Positions 1-5,183 of a stretch of DNA of 6,291 bases are shown here, in pieces. Each line of letters begins with the position of its first letter. Positions within the stretch are counted from its first letter, which is position 1. The notes beneath the pieces were generated by a model that worked only from the letters and a program-made list of their open reading frames with translations, was not told the origin of the DNA and ran no database searches. The DNA comes from Acidobacteriota bacterium (GTDB lineage: Bacteria; Acidobacteriota; Blastocatellia; RBC074), in the NCBI GenBank assembly GCA_013140935.1, contig JABFSD010000998.1:1-6291 (forward strand), given 5' to 3'. The translations under genes were made by a program, and so were the position numbers.

Positions 1-1
1 G

Positions 2-1525
2 TTCGGTACGGTGCGCGATCAAAACGGCAACGTGCAGCCCGATGCCAGCGGCAGCAGCTTTTACGCCGAAGCCGTACACAATTTCAAAAACGGTTTCAGC
101 GCCGTCGCCGACGTAAATATCACTTCGTCCTTCAACTTCCGCAACGTATTCGCCGAAAACGTGACGACGGCCATTTCGCCCGAAGAGCGTTCGATTTTTT
201 ATCTGAACAAGAACTGGCGTTCTTACAGTTTCAACGCGCTGTTCGGCGAACAGAGCTTTTTCATCGGCAATCAAATCGTGAAGGTGCGCCAGTTTCCCGC
301 AGCGGAATTGAACAAGCGCGCGACGAAAATCTCAGTGAATTTTCCCGTTTATTTCGCCCTCGAATCTTCGCTGGGCGGCGTGCGGCGCAGCGAAACGGTT
401 TTTAACTCAACTGTTCTCAAATCGCCTTCGATTGTGCAGCGCCTGGATTTCTTTCCGCAGTTGACCTTTCCGTTGAAATCAGTGGCAGGCTTCACGTTGA
501 CGCCGAGTCTGGCGTTGCGTTCGACGTTTTACAGCGACAGTCTGGCGTCGAATACGCGCACGGTCGTGGGGCAAAACCTGTTTCGTAATTACGCTGATTT
601 CACCGCCGACTTGCGGGCGCCGGCGTTTGCCAAAGTCTTCAAGCGCAAGAATGGCGAGCCGTGGTTCAAGCACATCATCGAACCTTATGCGGTTTATCGC
701 CGCCTCGCGGGCATCGAAGATTTCACCCGCTTCATTCGAGTGGACGAACGCGACGCCATCGCCGAAACCAACGAAGTCGAATACGGCATCACGAACAAGT
801 TTTTCACGCGCCGCAAATCGGCGGACGGCAAAAGCGTACAGGCACACGAATGGCTCGACCTGACCATTGCACAAAAATACTTTTTCGATCCTACGTTTGG
901 CGGAGCGTTGCAGCCTTGTTCGCGCGCCGTCTTTGACCAGTCGCCTACGAATTGCGTACGCAATCAGTTTTTCCCGATCAATACGTTGACGGGCTTTGCT
1001 TTCGGCGGAGTGCGACGCAACCTATCGCCGCTCAACGTGCGGATGCGGTTGCGTCCGAATGACTTTATGGCGGCGGATGTGCGGTTGAATTACGACACGC
1101 AATTCGGTGCGTTGCGCGAAATCGTTTTCGGCGGCAGCCTCGTCAAAGGGCCGTTGTTATTGAGCAATAACTGGTATTACACGCGGCTGGTGCGCATTGA
1201 CGAACGGCGTTATGGCTTGCCCGCCGACCCGTCGTCTTTGCCGGGCAATCAAACCGACATCTCGGCTTTTTATGGCAATCCGACGCGCGGGCTTTATGTA
1301 GGCTCTTCGCTGGTTTACGACCTGCGCCGCAAGGAACTCTATCGCAGCAATAACTTAATTTTCCTGCAAACGGTGGGCGGGTATTCGTGGGATTGTTGCA
1401 GCCTGCAAGTGCAGCGATTTTCTTTCAATGCCGGCAACCGATTTGAGAACCGCTACATTTTTTCTTTTACTCTGAAAGGCATCGGCACTTTCGGTACACA
1501 AAACATCGGCCAGCGACGTTATTAA
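2..1525 (+). CDS. lptD: LPS-assembly protein LptD, C-terminal beta-barrel part (5' end outside window)
   Basis: Outer-membrane translocon protein that, with lipoprotein LptE, inserts lipopolysaccharide into the outer leaflet. Only the C-terminal barrel is present. The frame is open from the first full codon, so the GTG at 11 is simply the first in-frame start codon in view; the N-terminal jellyroll/OstA domain and signal peptide lie upstream. What I see: alternating aromatic/polar strands typical of barrels, the family segment HIIEPYAVYRRLAGIEDF followed by DERDAIAETNEVEYGITN (about residues 221-265 counted from position 11), and a C-terminal DCC motif (Cys462-Cys463) followed by ENRYIFSFTLKGIGTFGT. 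In E. coli LptD the equivalent adjacent Cys pair forms interdomain disulfides with N-terminal cysteines. An additional pair, Cys303 and Cys315, lies in what is probably an extracellular loop. No neighbour overlaps; a 178-bp gap follows. The family call rests on these motifs and I am fairly sure of it. Confidence 0.9.
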   Translation, partial: FGTVRDQNGNVQPDASGSSFYAEAVHNFKNGFSAVADVNITSSFNFRNVFAENVTTAISPEERSIFYLNKNWRSYSFNALFGEQSFFIGNQIVKVRQFPAAELNKRATKISVNFPVYFALESSLGGVRRSETVFNSTVLKSPSIVQRLDFFPQLTFPLKSVAGFTLTPSLALRSTFYSDSLASNTRTVVGQNLFRNYADFTADLRAPAFAKVFKRKNGEPWFKHIIEPYAVYRRLAGIEDFTRFIRVDERDAIAETNEVEYGITNKFFTRRKSADGKSVQAHEWLDLTIAQKYFFDPTFGGALQPCSRAVFDQSPTNCVRNQFFPINTLTGFAFGGVRRNLSPLNVRMRLRPNDFMAADVRLNYDTQFGALREIVFGGSLVKGPLLLSNNWYYTRLVRIDERRYGLPADPSSLPGNQTDISAFYGNPTRGLYVGSSLVYDLRRKELYRSNNLIFLQTVGGYSWDCCSLQVQRFSFNAGNRFENRYIFSFTLKGIGTFGTQNIGQRRY

Positions 1526-1531
1526 ATTCCC

Positions 1532-1559
1532 AAGCCTGCCCTCTCTTACGGTCGGGCTT
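1532..1559 (+). terminator. weak hairpin after lptD
   Basis: AAGCCTGCCC (1532-1541) pairs with GGTCGGGCTT (1550-1559): seven pairs including one G-U, one mismatch, then two more G-C pairs, with an 8-nt loop. It starts 6 nt after the lptD stop codon, which suits a 3'-end structure. There is no T-run after it, so it is not a standard intrinsic terminator. It may stabilise the 3' end or cause only partial termination. Confidence 0.35.
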
Positions 1560-1658
1560 CGGACACCGCGAAACCCCTGAGAAATCAGCCATTTCAGCCG
1601 CCTCACGCTGCAAGTTACAGAAAATAAAAGAAATGCCCGCCCCAAGCGCGAATTTCTG

Positions 1659-1667
1659 TGATATAGT
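1659..1667 (+). promoter_or_regulatory. extended -10 promoter candidate for carD
   Basis: TGATATAGT (1659-1667) is a TGn extended -10 with TATAGT matching five of six consensus bases. No convincing -35 lies 16-18 bp upstream, as expected for extended -10 promoters. Transcription would start near 1674, giving a leader of about 30 nt that contains the AAGGGAG Shine-Dalgarno site (1686-1692). Confidence 0.4.
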
Positions 1668-1703
1668 GCGCGCAATTTTGGTGCGAAGGGAGCAGAATTT
1701 TAC

Positions 1704-2219
1704 ATGTCATTTCGAGAAGGTAATAAAGTTATTTATCCGCGCGTTGGCATTTGCAGAGTGGCTGGCGTAGAAGAGTTCACGGTCGTCGGTACGACGGCTA
1801 AAGTATATGTTTTAGAGCCTTTAGACGATAAAGAAGGTACGTTAGTGCGGGTGCCCGTCAACAAAGCCGAAGGCGTTGGGATGCGCAAGCTGATGGAAAA
1901 AGAAGACCTGCCCAAACTGCTGCGTTTTCTGGGCAAGGACATCGAAGTCGCCACTGACCATCGCAAGCGCAGCCAGAAAAACAGCGAGCGCATGGCTTCG
2001 GGCGAAGTTTATGAGATCGCCGACTCGCTCAAGACCATGTCGAAGTTGAGCAAGAGCAAAACGCTCTCACCCGAAGAGCAACAACTCGCCGGACGCGCGC
2101 GTCACTTGCTCATCCGCGAAATCTCGCACGTGACCAAGATGACCAACGAAGAAGTCGAGCAAATGCTGGAAGACGCGCTGCAAGGCAAAAAGCCGCGCGC
2201 CAAGAAACAGGCCGCTTAA
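1704..2219 (+). CDS. CarD/CdnL family transcriptional regulator
   Basis: Stand-alone CarD_CdnL_TRCF family protein of 171 aa, close to the usual 160-170. Family members bind the RNA polymerase beta subunit through an N-terminal Tudor-like domain and stabilise the open promoter complex, often at rRNA and growth genes. Visible here: the RNAP-interaction domain (about 1-65) with GNKVIYPRVGICRV and later VRVPVNKAEGVGMR, then an all-helical C-terminal domain (about 66-158) containing ERMASGEVYEIADSLK and LSPEEQQLAGRARHLLIREI. A Lys/Arg-rich tail (GKKPRAKKQAA, 161-171) may add DNA contacts. The Trp that wedges into the minor groove at the -10 upstream edge (Trp85 in M. tuberculosis CarD, Trp86 in Thermus) aligns with His86 here (TDHRKRSQ). 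AAGGGAG lies 11 nt before the ATG. A weak hairpin upstream and a strong terminator downstream suggest a one-gene transcript. The family is clear; DNA binding of the usual kind is uncertain. Confidence 0.92.
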   Translation: MSFREGNKVIYPRVGICRVAGVEEFTVVGTTAKVYVLEPLDDKEGTLVRVPVNKAEGVGMRKLMEKEDLPKLLRFLGKDIEVATDHRKRSQKNSERMASGEVYEIADSLKTMSKLSKSKTLSPEEQQLAGRARHLLIREISHVTKMTNEEVEQMLEDALQGKKPRAKKQAA

Positions 2220-2238
2220 TTTCAGCGAATTTCCCAAT

Positions 2239-2292
2239 AAAACCGCGTGTTTGCGCTTCTTTGAAGTTGGCAGGCACGCGGTTTTCTTATTT
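2239..2292 (+). terminator. strong intrinsic terminator after carD
   Basis: Perfect 11-bp inverted repeat, AAAACCGCGTG (2239-2249) and CACGCGGTTTT (2275-2285), running into TTTTCTTATTT. It begins 20 nt after the carD stop codon. The 25-nt loop is unusually long and contains a small inner hairpin, CTTC-TTT-GAAG. The A-run before the stem mirrors the T-run, but the T-tract is longer on the + side. Confidence 0.88.
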
Positions 2293-2359
2293 CCTGCCCA
2301 GCCCCTTCCGCTGTTGCACTCTTAAAACGCGAAATTTTTTTTCAGGTTATTTTCGGCGG

Positions 2360-2377
2360 CTGAAAATGCGTTTTCAG
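2360..2377. repeat. perfect inverted repeat (7-bp stem, 4-nt loop)
   Basis: CTGAAAA (2360-2366) and TTTTCAG (2371-2377) flank TGCG. Neither strand has a T-run next to it, so it is not a terminator by itself. It lies about 55 bp upstream of the -35 of the candidate mutase promoter and could be a protein-binding site or chance symmetry. Confidence 0.4.
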
Positions 2378-2431
2378 ACAGCTTGCAGCGGTTTACCGAA
2401 AGCGGTTTTGTCACCGTTTTGCTACGACATC

Positions 2432-2459
2432 TTGAGGCTGTCGCTGACAAGGCTACAAT
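2432..2459 (+). promoter_or_regulatory. sigma70-type promoter candidate for the mutase operon
   Basis: TTGAGG (2432-2437) and TACAAT (2454-2459) are separated by 16 bp, with four and five matches to the -35 and -10 consensus. It is the best promoter-like pair I see in the intergenic region, downstream of the carD terminator. Transcription would start near 2466, leaving a leader of about 335 nt before the mutase ATG. Confidence 0.5.
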
Positions 2460-2466
2460 CTGTAGC
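2452..2466. promoter_or_regulatory. palindrome overlapping the -10: operator candidate
   Basis: GCTACA (2452-2457) and TGTAGC (2461-2466) form a perfect 6-bp inverted repeat around ATC. It covers the predicted -10 and the start site, the position where a dimeric repressor would block transcription. No regulator gene is adjacent except carD, whose family does not usually bind palindromes. The operator role is inference. Confidence 0.3.
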
Positions 2467-2479
2467 TTCGATGGCGATG

Positions 2480-2491
2480 AAACAATTGTTT
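2480..2491. repeat. 12-bp perfect palindrome
   Basis: AAACAATTGTTT is fully self-complementary and lies just downstream of the predicted transcription start. It is A/T-rich, so chance occurrence is plausible. Confidence 0.35.
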
Positions 2492-2802
2492 AATTAGTGA
2501 AGTCATTTTTAAGGTTGCAGGTGTGAAACTATTGCATTTCAAGGCTTTACAGGTTTCGGGGTGCGTGCTACTTTCCGCGCCGCTCCAGTCGAGCGTTTTG
2601 AAATTTCGGTACAAGAGCCACGGGAGAAGCAATTTCGGCTTTTGTTCAGCCTCCCAGATTCTTAGAGCCAGATTTTTAGAGATAGAAGCAGTTTTTCAAC
2701 AATACAACTTAGGTAATGGTGCGGTGACGGGGAACGGAAAGTTGGCAGGCTCCTCTGTTTTCAGTTCTGTGTCTTTTTAACGGATTCAAAGAAGGAATCG
2801 GT

Positions 2803-4209
2803 ATGGCGATTACTTTTGGCACTTCCGGTTGGCGGGCCATTATTGCGGACGAGTTCACCTACGCGAACGTGCGGCTGGTGACGCAAGCGATTGCGTCTGT
2901 GTTACACGAAGAGCGCGCAGGCGGACCTATGATCGTTGGTTATGACACGCGCTTCCTGAGCGAACATTTCGCAGCGGAATGCGCGGCGACGTTTGCGGGC
3001 TTGGGCTATGAGGCTTATCTGACGAACCGCGAAACGCCGACGCCGGTGATTTCATATTGCATCCAGCAAAAGCAGGCGCGCGGCGGAATCAATTTCACGG
3101 CGAGCCACAATCCGCCGCAATACAACGGGATGAAATTCTCAACGGCGGATGGCGCTCCGGCGATGCCTGAGATTACCCAGCAGATTGAAAAGCGTATTGC
3201 CGAATTGCAAAGCGGCGCGTTTACTGCGCCATCGGCAACCAGCGATGCCAAACCGATTGAAATTGATCCGCGCGCTGAATATCTGGCTTCGCTCTCAAGC
3301 AAAGTAGATTTCGGCAAGATCGCTTCAGCGAAACTCAAGCTGGCTTACGATCCGCTGTGGGGCACGGGACGCGGTTATCTCGACGACGTGCTGCGACAAA
3401 ACGGTTGCGAAGTGAAAACCGTTCACGACACGCGCGATGTGCTGTTTGGCGGATACAGCCCCGAACCTTCGCAGCGTAATTTGAGCGAGATGCGCGATCT
3501 GGTCTTGTCTGACAAGCTTGCTTTAGGCTTGGCGACGGACGGCGACGCCGACCGTTTCGGATTCATTGATCGTGATGGCACGTTTGTTTCGGCCAATCAC
3601 GTATTGGCAATTTTGTTCGATTACCTGTGTGAGACGCGTGCCAATTGGACGGGCGGCGTGGCGCGCAGCGTAGCGACGACGCATTTGCTCGACCGTGTTG
3701 CCAAGCGGCACGGTCGCGCAGTTTACGAGACGCCGGTGGGATTCAAATTCATCGGCGAGCTCATCAACGCAGACCAAATCATTCTCGGTGGCGAAGAAAG
3801 CGCCGGACTGACCATCAAAGGACATTTTCCAGAAAAAGACGGCATCATTGCCTGCTTGCTGGTGACTGAGATGGTAGCCGCGCGCGGTGCAAGTTTGGGT
3901 GAAATGATTGCAGAGGTCTTTCGCAAGGACGGCGCGCTTTATTGTGAACGCGTCGGCATCAAACTTACGCCCGCAGTCAAAGAGCGTTTAGCCGAACGGC
4001 TCGCGGCAGAGTCGCCCACCGAAATCGGCGGACGTCGCGTCACCAGCGTCAATCGCATGGACGGCGTGAAATATCTCTTTGACGACGGGTCTTGGCTACT
4101 GTTGCGAATGTCCGGCACTGAACCGGTGGTGCGGTGTTATGCCGAGACGCATTCACAACAGGATTTGGAGGTGTTGCTTGAAACCGGTAGCAAATTTGTA
4201 CTCAGTTAG
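2803..4209 (+). CDS. phosphoglucomutase/phosphomannomutase family protein (alpha-D-phosphohexomutase)
   Basis: Interconverts hexose 1- and 6-phosphates in the cytoplasm through a phosphoserine intermediate, supplying glycan, LPS or storage-sugar precursors. At 468 aa it is the family's normal length and has all four expected sites: N-terminal FGTSGWR (5-11), the catalytic phosphoserine loop TASHNP with Ser101, the Mg-binding DGDADR loop (246-251), the sugar-specificity loop GGEESAG (329-335), and the phosphate-binding RMSGTEP loop (435-441). The GEESAG form differs from the GEMSGH of AlgC-type enzymes and from the loop of GlmM, so a glucose-type or bifunctional PGM/PMM is likelier than phosphoglucosamine mutase; the exact substrate cannot be read from sequence. 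GAAGGAA (2791-2797) lies 5 nt before the ATG. Its last 32 bases overlap the next gene, indicating a two-gene operon. Confidence 0.93.
   Translation: MAITFGTSGWRAIIADEFTYANVRLVTQAIASVLHEERAGGPMIVGYDTRFLSEHFAAECAATFAGLGYEAYLTNRETPTPVISYCIQQKQARGGINFTASHNPPQYNGMKFSTADGAPAMPEITQQIEKRIAELQSGAFTAPSATSDAKPIEIDPRAEYLASLSSKVDFGKIASAKLKLAYDPLWGTGRGYLDDVLRQNGCEVKTVHDTRDVLFGGYSPEPSQRNLSEMRDLVLSDKLALGLATDGDADRFGFIDRDGTFVSANHVLAILFDYLCETRANWTGGVARSVATTHLLDRVAKRHGRAVYETPVGFKFIGELINADQIILGGEESAGLTIKGHFPEKDGIIACLLVTEMVAARGASLGEMIAEVFRKDGALYCERVGIKLTPAVKERLAERLAAESPTEIGGRRVTSVNRMDGVKYLFDDGSWLLLRMSGTEPVVRCYAETHSQQDLEVLLETGSKFVLS
4167..4172 (+). promoter_or_regulatory. Shine-Dalgarno site inside the mutase gene, deciding a TTG start
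   Basis: GGAGGT lies 5 nt before TTG at 4178, within the mutase coding sequence. The other in-frame start, GTG at 4241, has no comparable site. This favours TTG and translational coupling with the mutase. Confidence 0.55.
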
Positions 4210-4546
4210 TTATTCCCAAACGTCGGCGCAAACCGCTGGCGTGTCCGTATGGAATCGCGTTGTAGCTTTCGCGCCTACGATTCCCAGCTATGTGTGGCTG
4301 GGCATGATCGCATTGGCGGGCTTGCTGTTGGCGTTTTCGACGATGGTGCGTGCGCGCGAAAAGGCGAATCTGGCGCAAGGCGCGCGGACTTATACGCAAA
4401 GCCTTGTCGCTTCGGCGAACAGCGAAAACGCCGCGCTTAAAGAGCGTACCTATCAATTGCGCACGAACGTGAATGCCGCCGCACAAGTCGCGCAGGCGCA
4501 ATTGCATCACGTGCGCGCCAACGAAATCGTGATCGCCACCAAATAA
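4178..4546 (+). CDS. small single-pass membrane coiled-coil protein, FtsB/DivIC-like
   Basis: A 122-aa protein. From TTG it has a polar N-terminal part (1-36), one hydrophobic helix (about 37-55, YVWLGMIALAGLLLAF), a basic patch (VRAREK), then an Ala/Gln/Asn/Glu-rich segment likely to form a coiled coil (about 78-112, including ENAALKERTYQLR) and a short tail, VRANEIVIATK. This architecture, and the tail resembling the R-x-x-E-hydrophobic end of septum formation initiators, suggests an FtsB/DivIC-type divisome protein with its C-terminus in the periplasm. There is no decisive catalytic or family motif, so the function is inference. The frame is open further upstream to 4079, but that Cys/Arg-rich stretch is the mutase gene read in another frame. 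A GTG at 4241 is the alternative start. It overlaps the mutase by 32 bases and probably depends on its transcript. Confidence 0.7.
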   Translation: MKPVANLYSVSYSQTSAQTAGVSVWNRVVAFAPTIPSYVWLGMIALAGLLLAFSTMVRAREKANLAQGARTYTQSLVASANSENAALKERTYQLRTNVNAAAQVAQAQLHHVRANEIVIATK

Positions 4547-4598
4547 CTTTTATCGAGTTACTTCCGCTGACTGCCAATGGTCAGTCTCCAATTCAATA

Positions 4599-4653
4599 GT
4601 AGCCGCCCGATTCGTCGAGAAGATTGGTGAAGGTCGGGCGGCTACGTTTTTCT
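4599..4653 (+). terminator. strong intrinsic terminator, or attenuator, before the 134-aa gene
   Basis: Perfect 12-bp inverted repeat, GTAGCCGCCCGA (4599-4610) and TCGGGCGGCTAC (4634-4645), followed by GTTTTTCT. The loop is 23 nt. It ends the mutase/DivIC-like operon 53 nt after its stop codon, yet the T-run ends only 3 nt before the Shine-Dalgarno site of the next gene. It could therefore also sit in the leader of that gene and act as an attenuator. Confidence 0.87.
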
Positions 4654-4668
4654 CAAGGAACGGCAGCG

Positions 4669-5073
4669 ATGGCTTTTGTAGAAGAAGACTATTTGCCGGT
4701 ATTGCAAAACCTCGAATTCGCTTACGTCACTTGCTACAAAAATAACGCCAGGATGAACGACCACGCGGCGCTGTTTGTCGTTGAACAACTCATCAAGAGC
4801 TACCACGCTGAAACGCAAGGCCGCACGTATAGCCCCGCAGGTTTGCAACCGCATGAGCAAGAAGCCTTCGACAGCGTCAAAGCCATGTGTGAATTCAATC
4901 TCGGTCGGCAGGCGTTGGGATATGGAGCGGATGCCGTGAATATTCCCGAAGGCCAACTCACTGTCGAAGAGTTATTGGCTTGCCTCAAGCGCATCAAGAA
5001 ATCCATCGAGTTCTGGCAGAAACGCGGCGGACGCCGTCAGTATTTCGAGTTCATCAGCGGCTTCATCAAGTAA
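4669..5073 (+). CDS. conserved hypothetical protein, 134 aa
   Basis: Function not recognised. The ATG at 4669 is preceded by AAGGAA (4655-4660) at 8 nt; the in-frame TTG at 4624 and GTG at 4627 lie inside the terminator hairpin and have no good ribosome site, so I reject them. The product is soluble, acidic at the N-terminus and basic at the C-terminus, and looks mostly helical: YLPVLQNLEFAYVTCYKNN (8-26), DHAALFVVEQLIKSYHAE (31-48), a second helix with FDSVKAMCEFNLGR (67-80), a Gly/Pro linker (84-96), and a C-terminal helix, VEELLACLKRIKKSIEFWQKRG (99-120). The MCEFNLGR segment and the opening LQNLEF resemble a family of short uncharacterised bacterial proteins I have seen in several phyla; that is recollection only. 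There is no signal peptide or membrane helix. It stands alone between a terminator and a secreted peptidase gene. Confidence 0.8.
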   Translation: MAFVEEDYLPVLQNLEFAYVTCYKNNARMNDHAALFVVEQLIKSYHAETQGRTYSPAGLQPHEQEAFDSVKAMCEFNLGRQALGYGADAVNIPEGQLTVEELLACLKRIKKSIEFWQKRGGRRQYFEFISGFIK

Positions 5074-5105
5074 CAACCTCTCGTCACACATTTTTCAGTA
5101 GCCGC

Positions 5106-5134
5106 TTTACGCCTCAGCACGTCTTGCCTAAAGT
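5106..5134 (+). promoter_or_regulatory. promoter candidate for the M28 peptidase gene
   Basis: TTTACG (5106-5111) and TAAAGT (5129-5134) are 17 bp apart, each with four of six consensus matches. Start would be near 5141, about 43 nt before the ATG. There is no terminator between 5073 and 5184, so readthrough from the 134-aa gene is also possible. Confidence 0.3.
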
Positions 5135-5183
5135 GATGGTGTAATTCCACGTCATCAATTCAATCCTGAAAGGTAAACCATTC

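Larger units (their letters stand above)
2264..2750 (+). repeat. 12-bp direct repeat, two copies far apart
   Basis: AAGTTGGCAGGC occurs at 2264-2275 (in the loop of the carD terminator) and again at 2739-2750 (in the mutase leader). The copies are 475 bp apart and frame most of the intergenic region. They could be traces of an old insertion or duplication, or chance. Confidence 0.3.
2286..2802. other. gene-free, A/T-richer intergenic region and leader before the mutase gene
   Basis: About 500 bp with no convincing gene. Two short open frames occur (ends at 2497 and 2780, 78 and 85 codons), but neither gives a recognisable protein; both are rich in Phe/Ser/Leu from A/T-rich DNA. The region holds three inverted repeats (2360-2377, 2452-2466, 2480-2491), a candidate promoter (2432-2459), and a possible leader stem-loop in which GGGAG plus AAGC (2622-2630) face GCTT (2638-2641) and CTCCC (2651-2655). 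A weaker second promoter, TTTACA-17 nt-TACTTT with a TGC extension (2546-2574), is possible. An imperfect direct repeat TTAGAGnnAGA occurs at 2662-2672 and 2676-2686. I do not recognise a known riboswitch or small RNA here. Confidence 0.6.

Noticed and set aside
479..963. Several overlapping open frames on both strands inside lptD
   Set aside because: They are shadows of the LptD reading frame, with no ribosome sites or recognisable products.
2261..2497. 78-codon frame beginning in the carD terminator loop
   Set aside because: It starts inside a transcription terminator and runs through the predicted promoter of the next gene; the product is low-information Phe/Arg/Ser-rich sequence.
2523..2780. 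85-codon frame starting with GTG, with a VSGC sequence resembling a lipobox
   Set aside because: The stretch before the Cys is too short and not hydrophobic enough for a lipoprotein signal, the ribosome site is poor and the product resembles nothing I know.
4079..4177. N-terminal extension of the DivIC-like gene
   Set aside because: This part is the mutase gene read in another frame (Cys- and Arg-rich product), and the GGAGGT site at 4167 supports a start at 4178.
4566..4586. Small inverted repeat (CTGAC...GTCAG, or GACTG...CAGTC) before the second terminator
   Set aside because: Only 5-bp stems with alternative registers; too weak to call a functional site.
5097..5105. AGTAGCCGC matching the left arm region of the terminator at 4598-4606
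   Set aside because: Nine bases is within chance expectation for a window of this size and there is no pairing arm beside it.
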